Assembly: GCF_002811875.1 (NCBI RefSeq) | Contig: NZ_NPDZ01000010.1 | Location: forward strand, 62,001-126,000 | From: Leptospira perolatii | GTDB lineage: Bacteria; Spirochaetota; Leptospiria; Leptospirales; Leptospiraceae | Direction of reading: 5' to 3' | DNA length: 64,000 nt | Shown: piece by piece, positions 18,402 to 26,750 of the stretch | How positions within the stretch are numbered: the first letter of the stretch is position 1 | Layout: each line of letters starts with the position of its first letter | Position numbers and translations under genes: made by a program | Notes under the pieces: model-generated | Database searches by the model: none | What the model saw: the letters and a program-made list of their open reading frames with translations, nothing else | Told to the model about the DNA's origin: nothing

Positions 18402-18974
18402 ATGAAAAAGAAGCAACAGGTGCCGAGATCTTCATCCGCTATTTTATTATTTGAACTTTATCGAAATTGTTATATCGGAAAACACAGACATTTTTTGGCT
18501 GCAAACAGAGCTCGAATGTACGGAAATTTTATCGGAACTCCGGTAATCTTAATTAATGTAGCACTCGGTTCCGTGCTCTTTGTGTCTACAACGGCCAAAT
18601 TGCCCGAATTTACAAATTGGATTGGAGGTTTGTTGGCATTGGTCGCCGCACTTGGCGCTGCTCTTCAGACTTACTATAATTTTGATAGAGTGTTTGAAGG
18701 GCACCGAAAGGTCGGAAACGATTACTTAGAGATCGAAAGAGAATGCCAACTTGTTTACTGTTCTTATCAGGACGGTTTGATGACTTTGCAAAGGTTGACT
18801 GAAAGATTAGAGGACTTACAGAAAAGATACAATGATATCAATCGACAAGCCGAGCACCTTCCTACTAGCAACAGTGATTACAAAAAGGCTCTGCATTTTG
18901 ATCAGGGAAGAACGGATTGGAGAAGCAAGCATTTGGAAGAAGTGGCGCAAAACCATAACGGACAAAAATCATAA
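18402..18974 (+). CDS. SLATT-like two-helix membrane protein
   Basis: The 190-residue product has the layout of SLATT-domain proteins: a short basic N-terminus, a segment with RARMYGNF, two adjacent membrane helices (about 43-63 and 73-92), then YNFDRVFEGHRKVGNDYLEIERE and a long charged coiled-coil tail. SLATT proteins are predicted pore-forming effectors that usually sit beside nucleotide-sensing or nucleotide-making partners (SMODS, SLOG, TIR) in conflict systems. No such partner is seen next to this gene. An AGGA precedes the ATG. The 3' end overlaps the convergent glycosyltransferase gene by 6 bases. The family call is by pattern and is fairly confident; the effector role is inference. 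Confidence 0.75.
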   Translation: MKKKQQVPRSSSAILLFELYRNCYIGKHRHFLAANRARMYGNFIGTPVILINVALGSVLFVSTTAKLPEFTNWIGGLLALVAALGAALQTYYNFDRVFEGHRKVGNDYLEIERECQLVYCSYQDGLMTLQRLTERLEDLQKRYNDINRQAEHLPTSNSDYKKALHFDQGRTDWRSKHLEEVAQNHNGQKS

Positions 18975-20084
18975 AAGTGAATCTATTTTTTCAAGTATCT
19001 CTTGAACTCCGTCCCTTTCTAACCTTGGATCGAGAGTGGTTAGATTTTGCCTTGCTTTTTCCGCGTATTCATCCCATCGAAAGGAATAAAGAGACTCGTG
19101 TGGAATATAAGCAGATTTGAATTTAGCTTTGAGCTCTGATACGAGAGCTTCGTATTCTGCAAAGTTTCCCCTGTCCGTATAGATAACAGGAGTTCCAGCA
19201 TAATATGCTTCGCTTAATATTCCGTAACCGGGCTTTGTTAATACGTAATCGCAGGCCCGAATTAAATTCGGGTAATGGCAGGATGGAATAGAAATCACGC
19301 CCAGAGATTGAGGGCTTGGACCATTCATTTCCGTTCCGCTCGTGACTAGTCTTTTAGATGCCGGATTCCAATTTTTCCAATCAAAATTTTTTGCCTCAAC
19401 TCCATACGCTCCGAACGAAAACAAAAAGTAGGTGATGTCTGCTTCGAATCCAAATTGTTTTCTTGCTTCTTCTTTCGAAAGTGTAGGTCTGCGTCCTAGT
19501 AGTCCGATCTCTTTTGTATTGCGGATGGAAGTAACAGGACAAGAAAAAGGCAGGATCAGTCCTAAATCGCACAACGAGTATTCTTTGGAATGATCCTGAG
19601 CAAAATCGGCAAAGTTACTCGACTCGTATTTTGAATAGATAAAATCCCAAGTAAAACTTCCTAGAAACAGTGAAGGAATTCCGTTTCGGTGAGAAACTCT
19701 AAAAGGTAAGGAAGCGGAATCCGACCAGATTAAGTTTACGTTCTCCTGAGCGCAAAACTTACTTTCTTTTTCTATAAAGGAATCTTTTGTTTTGGAAAAC
19801 TGAAACAATTTCTTTTCAGTTTCAGAAAGATCCATTCCAAGAGAGTCCTTTTGAATGATTCCGACATCTGACTCTTCGTGCCTAAATCTGATTCTACCTT
19901 TCACCTGTGCCCAGTTGTTGGAGCCAGGTTCCAGAGTTTTGGCAAAATTTTCCGCTCTGGTGGATATGATTGTAGCAACCCAGTCTTGTCTTTCGAATAA
20001 AATTCTAGATATTGCCTCTAGAGATCGGCTAACGTGACCGAAGCCGTGCCCGCTTAGATATGCAGCGATATGAATCTTTGCCAT
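18969..20084 (-). CDS. MurG-fold (GT-B) glycosyltransferase-like protein
   Basis: The 371-residue protein opens with IAAYLSGHGFGHVSRSLEAI, the glycine-rich loop of the N-terminal domain of GT28/MurG-like enzymes. Near the C-terminus is KPGYGILSEAYYAGTPVIYT, which matches the donor-binding segment of GT-B glycosyltransferases. Between them lie a predicted linker and FLFSFGAYG. No membrane helix or signal is apparent, so it is probably cytoplasmic or peripheral. Substrate is unknown. It lies three bases downstream of the SpoU methyltransferase gene on the same strand, so it is likely the last gene of that operon. Confidence 0.8.
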   Translation of the reverse strand: MAKIHIAAYLSGHGFGHVSRSLEAISRILFERQDWVATIISTRAENFAKTLEPGSNNWAQVKGRIRFRHEESDVGIIQKDSLGMDLSETEKKLFQFSKTKDSFIEKESKFCAQENVNLIWSDSASLPFRVSHRNGIPSLFLGSFTWDFIYSKYESSNFADFAQDHSKEYSLCDLGLILPFSCPVTSIRNTKEIGLLGRRPTLSKEEARKQFGFEADITYFLFSFGAYGVEAKNFDWKNWNPASKRLVTSGTEMNGPSPQSLGVISIPSCHYPNLIRACDYVLTKPGYGILSEAYYAGTPVIYTDRGNFAEYEALVSELKAKFKSAYIPHESLYSFRWDEYAEKARQNLTTLDPRLERDGVQEILEKIDSLL

Positions 20085-20087
20085 AAG

Positions 20088-20897
20088 TTATTTGTTTTGT
20101 CTTAAAACCTCATACATAAGAATTCCGGCAGACATCGCTAAGTTTAGACTGTCGGCTTCTCCTTTCATAGGGAGGGAAATATAAGAGTCACTATGGCTTC
20201 TGGCATAAGCACTTAGCCCGTATTGTTCGCTTCCGAAAACAAGGGCAATCTTACCCTTTAGATCTGCATCCCAGTAGATTTCTTTTGCTTCTGGAGTTAT
20301 CGCAAAGGTTTTGTAATCTAGCTTTTTTAGTACATTATAAAGTTCTTCTATTGGTGACTGAAATACATTTAAAGTGAAGAGTGTTCCGGTGGAAGCCCGG
20401 ATGACGTTCGGATTCAGTAAATCCAATCTAGGATCGGCGACTAAGACCTTTTGAAATCCAGCTCCCTCGGCGGTTCTCAAAATCGTACCCAAATTGCCGG
20501 GTTTTTCGACTCCTTCGATTACCAGTAATGGTGCACTTCCAAAATCTGAGTTCTTTTCGGACAATCTAAAGTTGGGTGCGGAGGCGGTTGCGATCAAGCC
20601 GTCCGGTCTATCACGATATGAGATTTTTTCGAAGATTCTTTTCGGAACGGAAATGACTTTTGCACCAATCGTGTTAATCAGATCGTATTCGTTTTCTCCC
20701 AAAAAGCATTCTGGAGAAATCAACAAATATTCGAATTTTACTTTTCGAGAGAGATCCGCTCTCAAAATTTCTCTATAGCCTTCTATAAAAAAATGATCCG
20801 ATTTTTCTCTGTTCTTCTTTTCCTTTAATCCGGAGATATACTTCAGTTTTTCATTCGAAAAGCTAGTGATCTCGAGCACTGGACGATCGATTTTCAA
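20088..20897 (-). CDS. TrmH/SpoU-family RNA 2'-O-methyltransferase
   Basis: The 269-residue SPOUT enzyme is predicted to methylate ribose 2'-OH in tRNA or rRNA. An N-terminal substrate-binding domain (FFIEGYREILRADL) precedes the catalytic domain with the three SPOUT motifs: EKPGNLGTILRTAEGAG, LVFGSEQYGLS and ISLPMKGEADSLNLAMSAG. The trefoil knot residues are all present. The target base cannot be told from sequence. The start overlaps the stop of the upstream methyltransferase gene by four bases, which suggests coupled translation. Confidence 0.92.
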   Translation of the reverse strand: MKIDRPVLEITSFSNEKLKYISGLKEKKNREKSDHFFIEGYREILRADLSRKVKFEYLLISPECFLGENEYDLINTIGAKVISVPKRIFEKISYRDRPDGLIATASAPNFRLSEKNSDFGSAPLLVIEGVEKPGNLGTILRTAEGAGFQKVLVADPRLDLLNPNVIRASTGTLFTLNVFQSPIEELYNVLKKLDYKTFAITPEAKEIYWDADLKGKIALVFGSEQYGLSAYARSHSDSYISLPMKGEADSLNLAMSAGILMYEVLRQNK

Positions 20898-21784
20898 AGA
20901 GATAATCCCTTGGAATAAAAAATGCAGTTTGAACCTGCGGGATAACTTCTTCCTGTGGATTCAGGAATGGATAATTCCTCGGTGATATAAGTACCTTCTT
21001 TTCGGATATTTCCTTCCAGAATCCTGCGCAGAGCCAAGGGACTAAATCCCGTAGAATGGCATGTTAGAAAAACATAATCCGGTTTGTTCCCACAAAGCTG
21101 CATGAGGAGGTCCATCATTTCAGGGAGGTCCTTCTCTATTTTGAAAACTTCTCCACTGGCTCCCCTTCCGAAAGTAGGAGGATCCAGAATAAAGCCCGAG
21201 TATTTCTTTCCTCTTCGAATTTCTCTCTTTAGAAATTTCAGCACATCCTCTACGATCCAGCGAACCTTTCGATCAGATAAGTCCGAGAGTTCCGCATTTT
21301 CTCTGGCCCATTCCACCATTCCTTTGGAAGCATCCAAATGACATGCGTCCATTCCACCAGCTAATACTGCTAAGGTGGAAAGTCCGGAGTATGCGAAAAG
21401 ATTCAACGCTTCTCCTTTTCCTGCCAATTGCGAAGATAGTTTTTGGATTCTTTCCCAGTTTTTCAATTGTTCTGGAAAATATCCAAGGTGTCCAAAAGGA
21501 GTGAATTTGATCTTAATTGTAAAATCTAAAACCGAAATTAAAAATTCCTCTTCCGGCTTATCCTTCCATTTCCAGTTCCCGCCCCCTTTTTCATTTCGAA
21601 AGTATTCCCCGTTTGCGTTTTTCCAAAGAGAAGGATTTGTGGGAGGCCAAGCGGAGACTGGAGAAGAGCGGATTACTTTGTAAGGGCCGACTTGTTCCAA
21701 TTTTTGGAAATTGCCCGAATCTAATAATTCGTATTCGCCTAAACTTTTAGGAGCGTTGCTGCGTTTTTTGGGTGCAGTTTTCAT
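20894..21784 (-). CDS. Class I SAM-dependent methyltransferase, RlmI/RlmK-like, without PUA domain
   Basis: The 296-residue protein has a Rossmann methyltransferase core. Motif I is ALNLFAYSGLSTLAVLAGG, the acidic ribose-binding residue follows in CHLDAS, and the catalytic DPPTFGRG lies in motif IV. It resembles the catalytic half of RlmI-type 23S rRNA m5C methyltransferases and related SAM enzymes, but has no PUA domain and no obvious catalytic Cys in motif VI. The N-terminus has FGHLGYFPEQLKNWE, as in this subfamily. It overlaps the upstream methyltransferase by 38 bases and the downstream one by 4. RNA is the likely substrate; the exact site is unknown. Confidence 0.85.
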   Translation of the reverse strand: MKTAPKKRSNAPKSLGEYELLDSGNFQKLEQVGPYKVIRSSPVSAWPPTNPSLWKNANGEYFRNEKGGGNWKWKDKPEEEFLISVLDFTIKIKFTPFGHLGYFPEQLKNWERIQKLSSQLAGKGEALNLFAYSGLSTLAVLAGGMDACHLDASKGMVEWARENAELSDLSDRKVRWIVEDVLKFLKREIRRGKKYSGFILDPPTFGRGASGEVFKIEKDLPEMMDLLMQLCGNKPDYVFLTCHSTGFSPLALRRILEGNIRKEGTYITEELSIPESTGRSYPAGSNCIFYSKGLSL

Positions 21785-23042
21785 AAATATGGACCTTGAA
21801 GTATCTTCCTTCTGGAAATTCCTTTTTTGTAGGATGATCGGATTCGGGACTTAGCTTCGTTATCTTGTTGGAGCTCCATCCTTCTGAATCTAATGTTTGT
21901 CGACCGATCTTCTCGAATTCAGATTCGGATAATCGCCCAGAGCAGGAAAGTAAGATTAGGTTTCCTCCAGGAGATAGATGCTGCAAACATTTTTGAATGA
22001 GGTTTTTATAAGCCTTTTTTGCTCCCGGAACGCTTTTTTGGTTCGGGGCTAGATTCGGAGGATCTAAAACAATACATCCGAATTTTCGATTTTCCATAAA
22101 ATCCCATTCTCTAAAAAGATCCGCTCTAACCAGTGAATGGTTTCCGAATTCTTGGATGGAGTTTTTTAATTCGAATCGATCTTTCTTCGATCCGTAGTTT
22201 TCTAAACCCTCGGTCGGGCTCGAAAATTGATTCGAAAATTCCAATAGAGCATCCTCCGATCCGTCTGCCGAAAGAATGGATTTTGCCCCAGCTTCTCCCA
22301 TGCAAATCGATGTGAATCCAGTATGACAAAATAGATGCGCGCACTGTTTATCCTTCACTAATTCCGGTCGATTTAAGAATTCGGATCGAAGGTTACGGAC
22401 ATCCAAAAATAATCCTCCCTTTTGTCCCGGGAGTTTTACCCGAAACGGAATCTTCCGAAGCTCGATTTCTTCCTCGATGGGCAATTCGGATTCACCTTTC
22501 AAAAATCTAGGACGAATTGTTTTTCCGGATCCGATTCGATTGGGAGAAAGCAAAAGAATCCGAACCGGTTTGGGTTCTCCTACTTCGGAGCATAAACTTT
22601 GCAAAATTCGAATGCACCATCTGCCTAACTTTTCCAAGCCAGCGGAGTATACTTGGACAATCCAAGTTTTTCCATAGCGGTCTACAGTGATTCCAGGAAT
22701 TCCGTCGTTTTCTCCGTGAAGGATCCTGTATGCGTTCGTCATTTCGGAAAGCGGCTTTCGACGAGTAAGCGCGTCTTCAAGAGTTTGTCGTAACTTCGAC
22801 TCAGAGAATTCGTTTCCGATCTGTAAGATTCGAATTCCGATTGGACCTGAGTTAGAAAAGATTCCGAAACCGAGAACTTGGTTGGATCCGGAAACTAGAG
22901 CCAACCAGTCCCCTTCTTTAAAAATGGAAGCTGCAGAAGAAAGATTCCCCGATAAAATCCAGGGATGTCCTTTTTGAAGAATCGATTCCGAAGATTTGTT
23001 CAGTTGGTATCTTCGGAATCTGGATTTTGTGCCTGCCTTCAG
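21747..23042 (-). CDS. RlmI-like 23S rRNA (cytosine) methyltransferase, probable CTG start
   Basis: RlmI-type enzymes join an N-terminal PUA RNA-binding domain to a SAM methyltransferase. The first ATG/GTG/TTG in frame is a TTG at 22904, which would begin in the middle of the PUA domain (LALVSGSNQVLGFGIF). The frame stays open upstream and encodes the missing PUA start, with LQKGHPWILSGNL and then FKEGDW. No ATG, GTG or TTG occurs there. A CTG at 23042-23040 overlaps the gltA TGA in CTGA and is the best candidate, giving 431 residues. The core has TDSL-like RAYRILHGENDGIPGITVDRYG, motif I (CAHLFCHTGFTSICM) and DPPNLAPN. Non-ATG initiation is inferred. Confidence 0.85.
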   Translation of the reverse strand: MKAGTKSRFRRYQLNKSSESILQKGHPWILSGNLSSAASIFKEGDWLALVSGSNQVLGFGIFSNSGPIGIRILQIGNEFSESKLRQTLEDALTRRKPLSEMTNAYRILHGENDGIPGITVDRYGKTWIVQVYSAGLEKLGRWCIRILQSLCSEVGEPKPVRILLLSPNRIGSGKTIRPRFLKGESELPIEEEIELRKIPFRVKLPGQKGGLFLDVRNLRSEFLNRPELVKDKQCAHLFCHTGFTSICMGEAGAKSILSADGSEDALLEFSNQFSSPTEGLENYGSKKDRFELKNSIQEFGNHSLVRADLFREWDFMENRKFGCIVLDPPNLAPNQKSVPGAKKAYKNLIQKCLQHLSPGGNLILLSCSGRLSESEFEKIGRQTLDSEGWSSNKITKLSPESDHPTKKEFPEGRYFKVHIYENCTQKTQQRS

Positions 23043-24328
23043 CCTTTTTTCTTCGAGGATTCGTAAGAAGTGTCAGTCGGGCCGGTATAGATTTGTCTAG
23101 GACGACCGATTTTCATATCGGGAGATTCGATCATTTCTTTCCACTGAGCGATCCAACCTGGTAGACGTCCCATCGCGAACATCACTGTGAACATATTTAC
23201 AGGAATTCCTAAAGCACGATAGATGATTCCGCTGTAAAAATCCACGTTCGGATAGAGTTTTCTTTCTACGAAATAAGAATCTTTTAATGCGACTTCTTCC
23301 AGTTCTTTCGCGATATCGAGCAACGGATCCTTGACTCCGAGTCTGGACAGAACAGAATCACATGCTTTTTTTATAATCCTTGCTCTAGGATCGAAGTTCT
23401 TGTACACCCTATGACCAAAACCGGAAAGTCTAAACGCATCGTTTTTGTCCTTGGCTTTCTCTACGATTTTTTTCACAGGCAAACCGCTCTTTTGAATTTC
23501 CAAGAGCATTTCCAAAACTTCTTGGTTGGCTCCACCGTGGCGAGGACCCCAAAGAGCACAGATTCCGGCGGAGATTGCTCCATACAAATTCGCAAGAGAA
23601 GATCCGACCAATCTGACAGTAGAAGTAGAACAGTTTTGCTCGTGGTCCGCATGGAGGATCAGTAACAAGTTCAGAGCTTTTACTACTTCCGGATCAATAT
23701 AATATTCTTCGCTAGGAACGGAGAACATCATGTTCATGAAGTTCGCGCAATAGTCGAGATGATTCAAAGGATGGATGGTAGGCTGTCCCAGAGATTTTTT
23801 ATAAGCAAATGCAGCGATCGTCGGAAATTTCGCTAATAAACGAATCATCGAGATATGTCTATGTTCCGCATTTTCCGGATCATAAGAATCTTGATAATAG
23901 GTTGAAAGAGACCCGATCATGGAAGACATGATCGCCATCGGGTGCCCATCTTTTGGAAACCCATTGTACAATCTTTTCAGATCCTCGTGAATCAGGGTGT
24001 GCATGGTCAGTTCCTGATTCCAGTTTTTTAGTTCTGCGTCTGTGGGAAGCGCACCGTAGATGAGAAGGTAGGCTACTTCTGTAAATGAAGAATGTTCTGC
24101 GAGTTGTTCGATCGGAATTCCACGATATCGTAAAATACCTTGTTCTCCGTCTAGGAAGGTGATCGCGCTTGTGCAAGCTCCGGTATTTAAATATCCGTTG
24201 TCCAGAGTTACGTATCCGGTCAACTGTCTCAGTTTGGAGATATCGATCGCTTTTTCGTTTTCAGTACCGACTACGATCGGAAGTTCAAATTCTTTTCCGT
24301 CGATCTTTAGGATTGCGGTATTTGCCAT
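23039..24328 (-). CDS. gltA: Citrate synthase (type II)
   Basis: This enzyme condenses oxaloacetate and acetyl-CoA in the first step of the TCA cycle. The 429-residue length fits the hexameric, NADH-sensitive bacterial form. Catalytic residues are in LHADHEQNCSTSTVR (first His), SGFGHRVYKNFDPR (second His) and NVDFYSG (Asp). The N-terminal domain of the type II form is present (GYVTLDNGYLNTG). The ATG at 24328 follows TCAGGAGATG, a good Shine-Dalgarno sequence. The stop codon overlaps the probable start of the methyltransferase gene downstream. Confidence 0.97.
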   Translation of the reverse strand: MANTAILKIDGKEFELPIVVGTENEKAIDISKLRQLTGYVTLDNGYLNTGACTSAITFLDGEQGILRYRGIPIEQLAEHSSFTEVAYLLIYGALPTDAELKNWNQELTMHTLIHEDLKRLYNGFPKDGHPMAIMSSMIGSLSTYYQDSYDPENAEHRHISMIRLLAKFPTIAAFAYKKSLGQPTIHPLNHLDYCANFMNMMFSVPSEEYYIDPEVVKALNLLLILHADHEQNCSTSTVRLVGSSLANLYGAISAGICALWGPRHGGANQEVLEMLLEIQKSGLPVKKIVEKAKDKNDAFRLSGFGHRVYKNFDPRARIIKKACDSVLSRLGVKDPLLDIAKELEEVALKDSYFVERKLYPNVDFYSGIIYRALGIPVNMFTVMFAMGRLPGWIAQWKEMIESPDMKIGRPRQIYTGPTDTSYESSKKKG

Positions 24329-24435
24329 TTTTCATCTCCTGACAACTGAAAGTTGAATAGTTCACTAAGTACTATCTTACGAATCTGAAATTCTAGACAA
24401 TCCAAAAAATACCGGGAGCGCAATTCGTGGAGCTC

Positions 24436-26691
24436 CTAGCGATTTTTATAATGTCTTAAATTTTGATAATTGTAGTAATTAGAAGAGACGATTCTGCAAT
24501 AATCTCTAGGTTCCTTTACGGGCAGATCCTCCAAAAAGTGATTAAAGTCCCCTTTGTAGTGGTTCCTTTTCCATTTTCTCAAGTTTCCAGGTCCGCCGTT
24601 GTAAGCGATGGAAGCCCATTGAAGGTTTTCGCTATTCGAAGAAAGCAGGTATTTCAAAAACCGGGCACCCATTTGAATCGAAGTTTCAGGATCAAAGAGA
24701 GAGTAGGGTCCGATTCCGAGAGTCTTGGCCAAACCTTTTCCGGTCGGACCCATGATTTGCATCAGTCCTCGCGCATTCGAAATAGAGACTGCATTTTCTT
24801 TAAAAAAAGATTCTTGTCTCATGATTCCGTAGACGATGTCCTCATCGATTCCGAACGAGTTCGAATATCTAAAGACCAAATCCCGATGAGGACGAGGATA
24901 AATTCTAGAAGCTAATTTTGCAGGAAGCAGAATCACATCATCCGGAATTCTAAGTTTTTTCATGAGGGACCGAGTGTGGTAGACGGTAAGATATTCGTTC
25001 CCGGTCATTTCTCCGAGAGCGGCCAAAATCTCCTCTTTTTCATCCTCTCCGATTCCACTCGCCGCCTTGTAGCGATCCACTAGAAGATTACCGTAACCCA
25101 ATTCCCCGATTTCTAAATATTCCTTTGCAGATTGAAGGTATCTACTTCCACGAATTCTACTGTGTGCGGAATCGATTCTTAGATCTAATTGAAAGGCTTC
25201 TGGAAAATAAGCGAATTCCATATCTCTTCCCAAGATTTGAGTCGCAAATTTAGGATCTCCTGCTGTCAGGGAAAGATACTGAAACAGGCTATCTCTGTTC
25301 CGAAGAGGATAATCTGAAATTCCGATCTTGGAAATCTCGGAGGAAAACTCTTCGCGAATGACTCTAGTGTAGTACGATCCAGGGATTGAGCGATAATAAG
25401 ACTTTAGCCAATCGTAAAGTTCCTCGTTGCGACCTGAAGATTTCAGATTGCGCATGTACCAGTACACCAATCTTCCCTTCACCGGCAGATTCGGAATTTT
25501 TCGAAGCGCCTCTTTCCAATAAGCGTCTCCCATAAACCTAGAATGGTTTTCGGTAAGGAGGTCTATTAATTCGTCTTGCCTTGTAAGGTTGTACGGATTT
25601 TTTTCCAAAGAAGAAACGAGTTTGGAAAAATACTGATCTTTGTTGCCTAGCTTTTTGTGGGCTCTCGCGTAAGAGTATTCCACTTCATCGGTATTCGATA
25701 AATTCAAATTCTCTAATATATGAAGCGCCGAAGAGCCCAGATTCTGATTACAGAGTTCTCTGGAGAGGGAAGCGGCAAAATCCTGATCTGCTTGTGCAAG
25801 TGATTTGTTCCTCTGGATCAGAGCCTGAATATGTTCCGGGTCGTGTTGCAAAAGCAATCTTGCGGCTGCCTTGAATTTTTCCAGGTTACCAAAATTGTGG
25901 GAACTAAAATGAGAATGATGAGAAATATAAGATTTCCGATCGCCCGTCGAAAGAAACTGGATGAAATGAATTGCTGTGTCTAAAGGCAGGCTTTGGTAAA
26001 AACCTTCTCCCTTCCAAGTTCTTAGATCAGTATAAATATCTTTCTTTGTGTAAGAAGGCGTTTTGGAGTCGTCCATAAGGCTATAAAATATGCTCTCCGC
26101 CTTGCTCGTATCTCCGTGCTTGAATAGTGCCTTTGCGTATCGATAGTTCGAAAGTGATCCAAAATACTCTGATCGTTCTCTGTCCGAAAAGGATTCGGCG
26201 TATTCTTTTGCCTCTTTGTATTGTCCGGATTCATAGTAAATTTTTAATATTTCCGCGACGCTCAATCGAAAGATGGGCTCGTTATCCACGGGCAATTTTT
26301 TTAGATAAGAAATTAATTCTGAGCTGGATAAACTGTTGTGATTTCCGATTTCCTCGTACAATTTCCAGAAAGTGATCTTTGTGATCGCACTGGAGGAGGG
26401 GAGAGGGTTCCTCAAGATTTCGAGCAGATCTTCCTTACTCACTGAGGCCACCATTCTGCCCTTTAGAATGGAAACAAGGTATCTATACTTTGCGTTAGCG
26501 TCTCCTTGGGGATGGTTTTCGTGGAACTTTACGAGTGCATACACTTCCGATTCGGTCCGGGCAGGTCTATCCCGAAAGATTCTTCTGATTTTTTCCAAGC
26601 TATACGATTTGATCAGGTATTTTAGATCGGCGTCGGCGTAGGCATTGCCGACAACTATAAATAGTAGGACTGTAACAGTCGTCTTTTTCAT
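24436..26691 (-). CDS. Lytic transglycosylase (Slt70-like)
   Basis: This periplasmic enzyme cleaves the MurNAc-GlcNAc bond of peptidoglycan to give 1,6-anhydro-MurNAc ends. The 751-residue protein has a signal peptide (KKTTVTVLLFIVVGNAYA), a long helical TPR-like superhelix (about 30-600, for example KYRYLVSILKGRMV) and a C-terminal SLT domain. The catalytic Glu is Glu627 in MRQESFF; NARGLMQIM and AYNGGPGNL are the other SLT motifs. It is about 100 residues longer than E. coli Slt70. It is transcribed toward gltA, 107 bases away, and divergently from the gene at 26751. Confidence 0.93.
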   Translation of the reverse strand: MKKTTVTVLLFIVVGNAYADADLKYLIKSYSLEKIRRIFRDRPARTESEVYALVKFHENHPQGDANAKYRYLVSILKGRMVASVSKEDLLEILRNPLPSSSAITKITFWKLYEEIGNHNSLSSSELISYLKKLPVDNEPIFRLSVAEILKIYYESGQYKEAKEYAESFSDRERSEYFGSLSNYRYAKALFKHGDTSKAESIFYSLMDDSKTPSYTKKDIYTDLRTWKGEGFYQSLPLDTAIHFIQFLSTGDRKSYISHHSHFSSHNFGNLEKFKAAARLLLQHDPEHIQALIQRNKSLAQADQDFAASLSRELCNQNLGSSALHILENLNLSNTDEVEYSYARAHKKLGNKDQYFSKLVSSLEKNPYNLTRQDELIDLLTENHSRFMGDAYWKEALRKIPNLPVKGRLVYWYMRNLKSSGRNEELYDWLKSYYRSIPGSYYTRVIREEFSSEISKIGISDYPLRNRDSLFQYLSLTAGDPKFATQILGRDMEFAYFPEAFQLDLRIDSAHSRIRGSRYLQSAKEYLEIGELGYGNLLVDRYKAASGIGEDEKEEILAALGEMTGNEYLTVYHTRSLMKKLRIPDDVILLPAKLASRIYPRPHRDLVFRYSNSFGIDEDIVYGIMRQESFFKENAVSISNARGLMQIMGPTGKGLAKTLGIGPYSLFDPETSIQMGARFLKYLLSSNSENLQWASIAYNGGPGNLRKWKRNHYKGDFNHFLEDLPVKEPRDYCRIVSSNYYNYQNLRHYKNR

Positions 26692-26750
26692 ATGATTCCT
26701 TACTATTCTAATGCAGTTCTATCGCTTCAACCGAAAAAGGAAGGTACGTC

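Noticed and set aside
24463..24915. Plus-strand ORF of 150 residues inside the lytic transglycosylase gene
   Set aside because: It covers the SLT catalytic region on the opposite strand and has the Ser/Arg-rich composition of a shadow frame.
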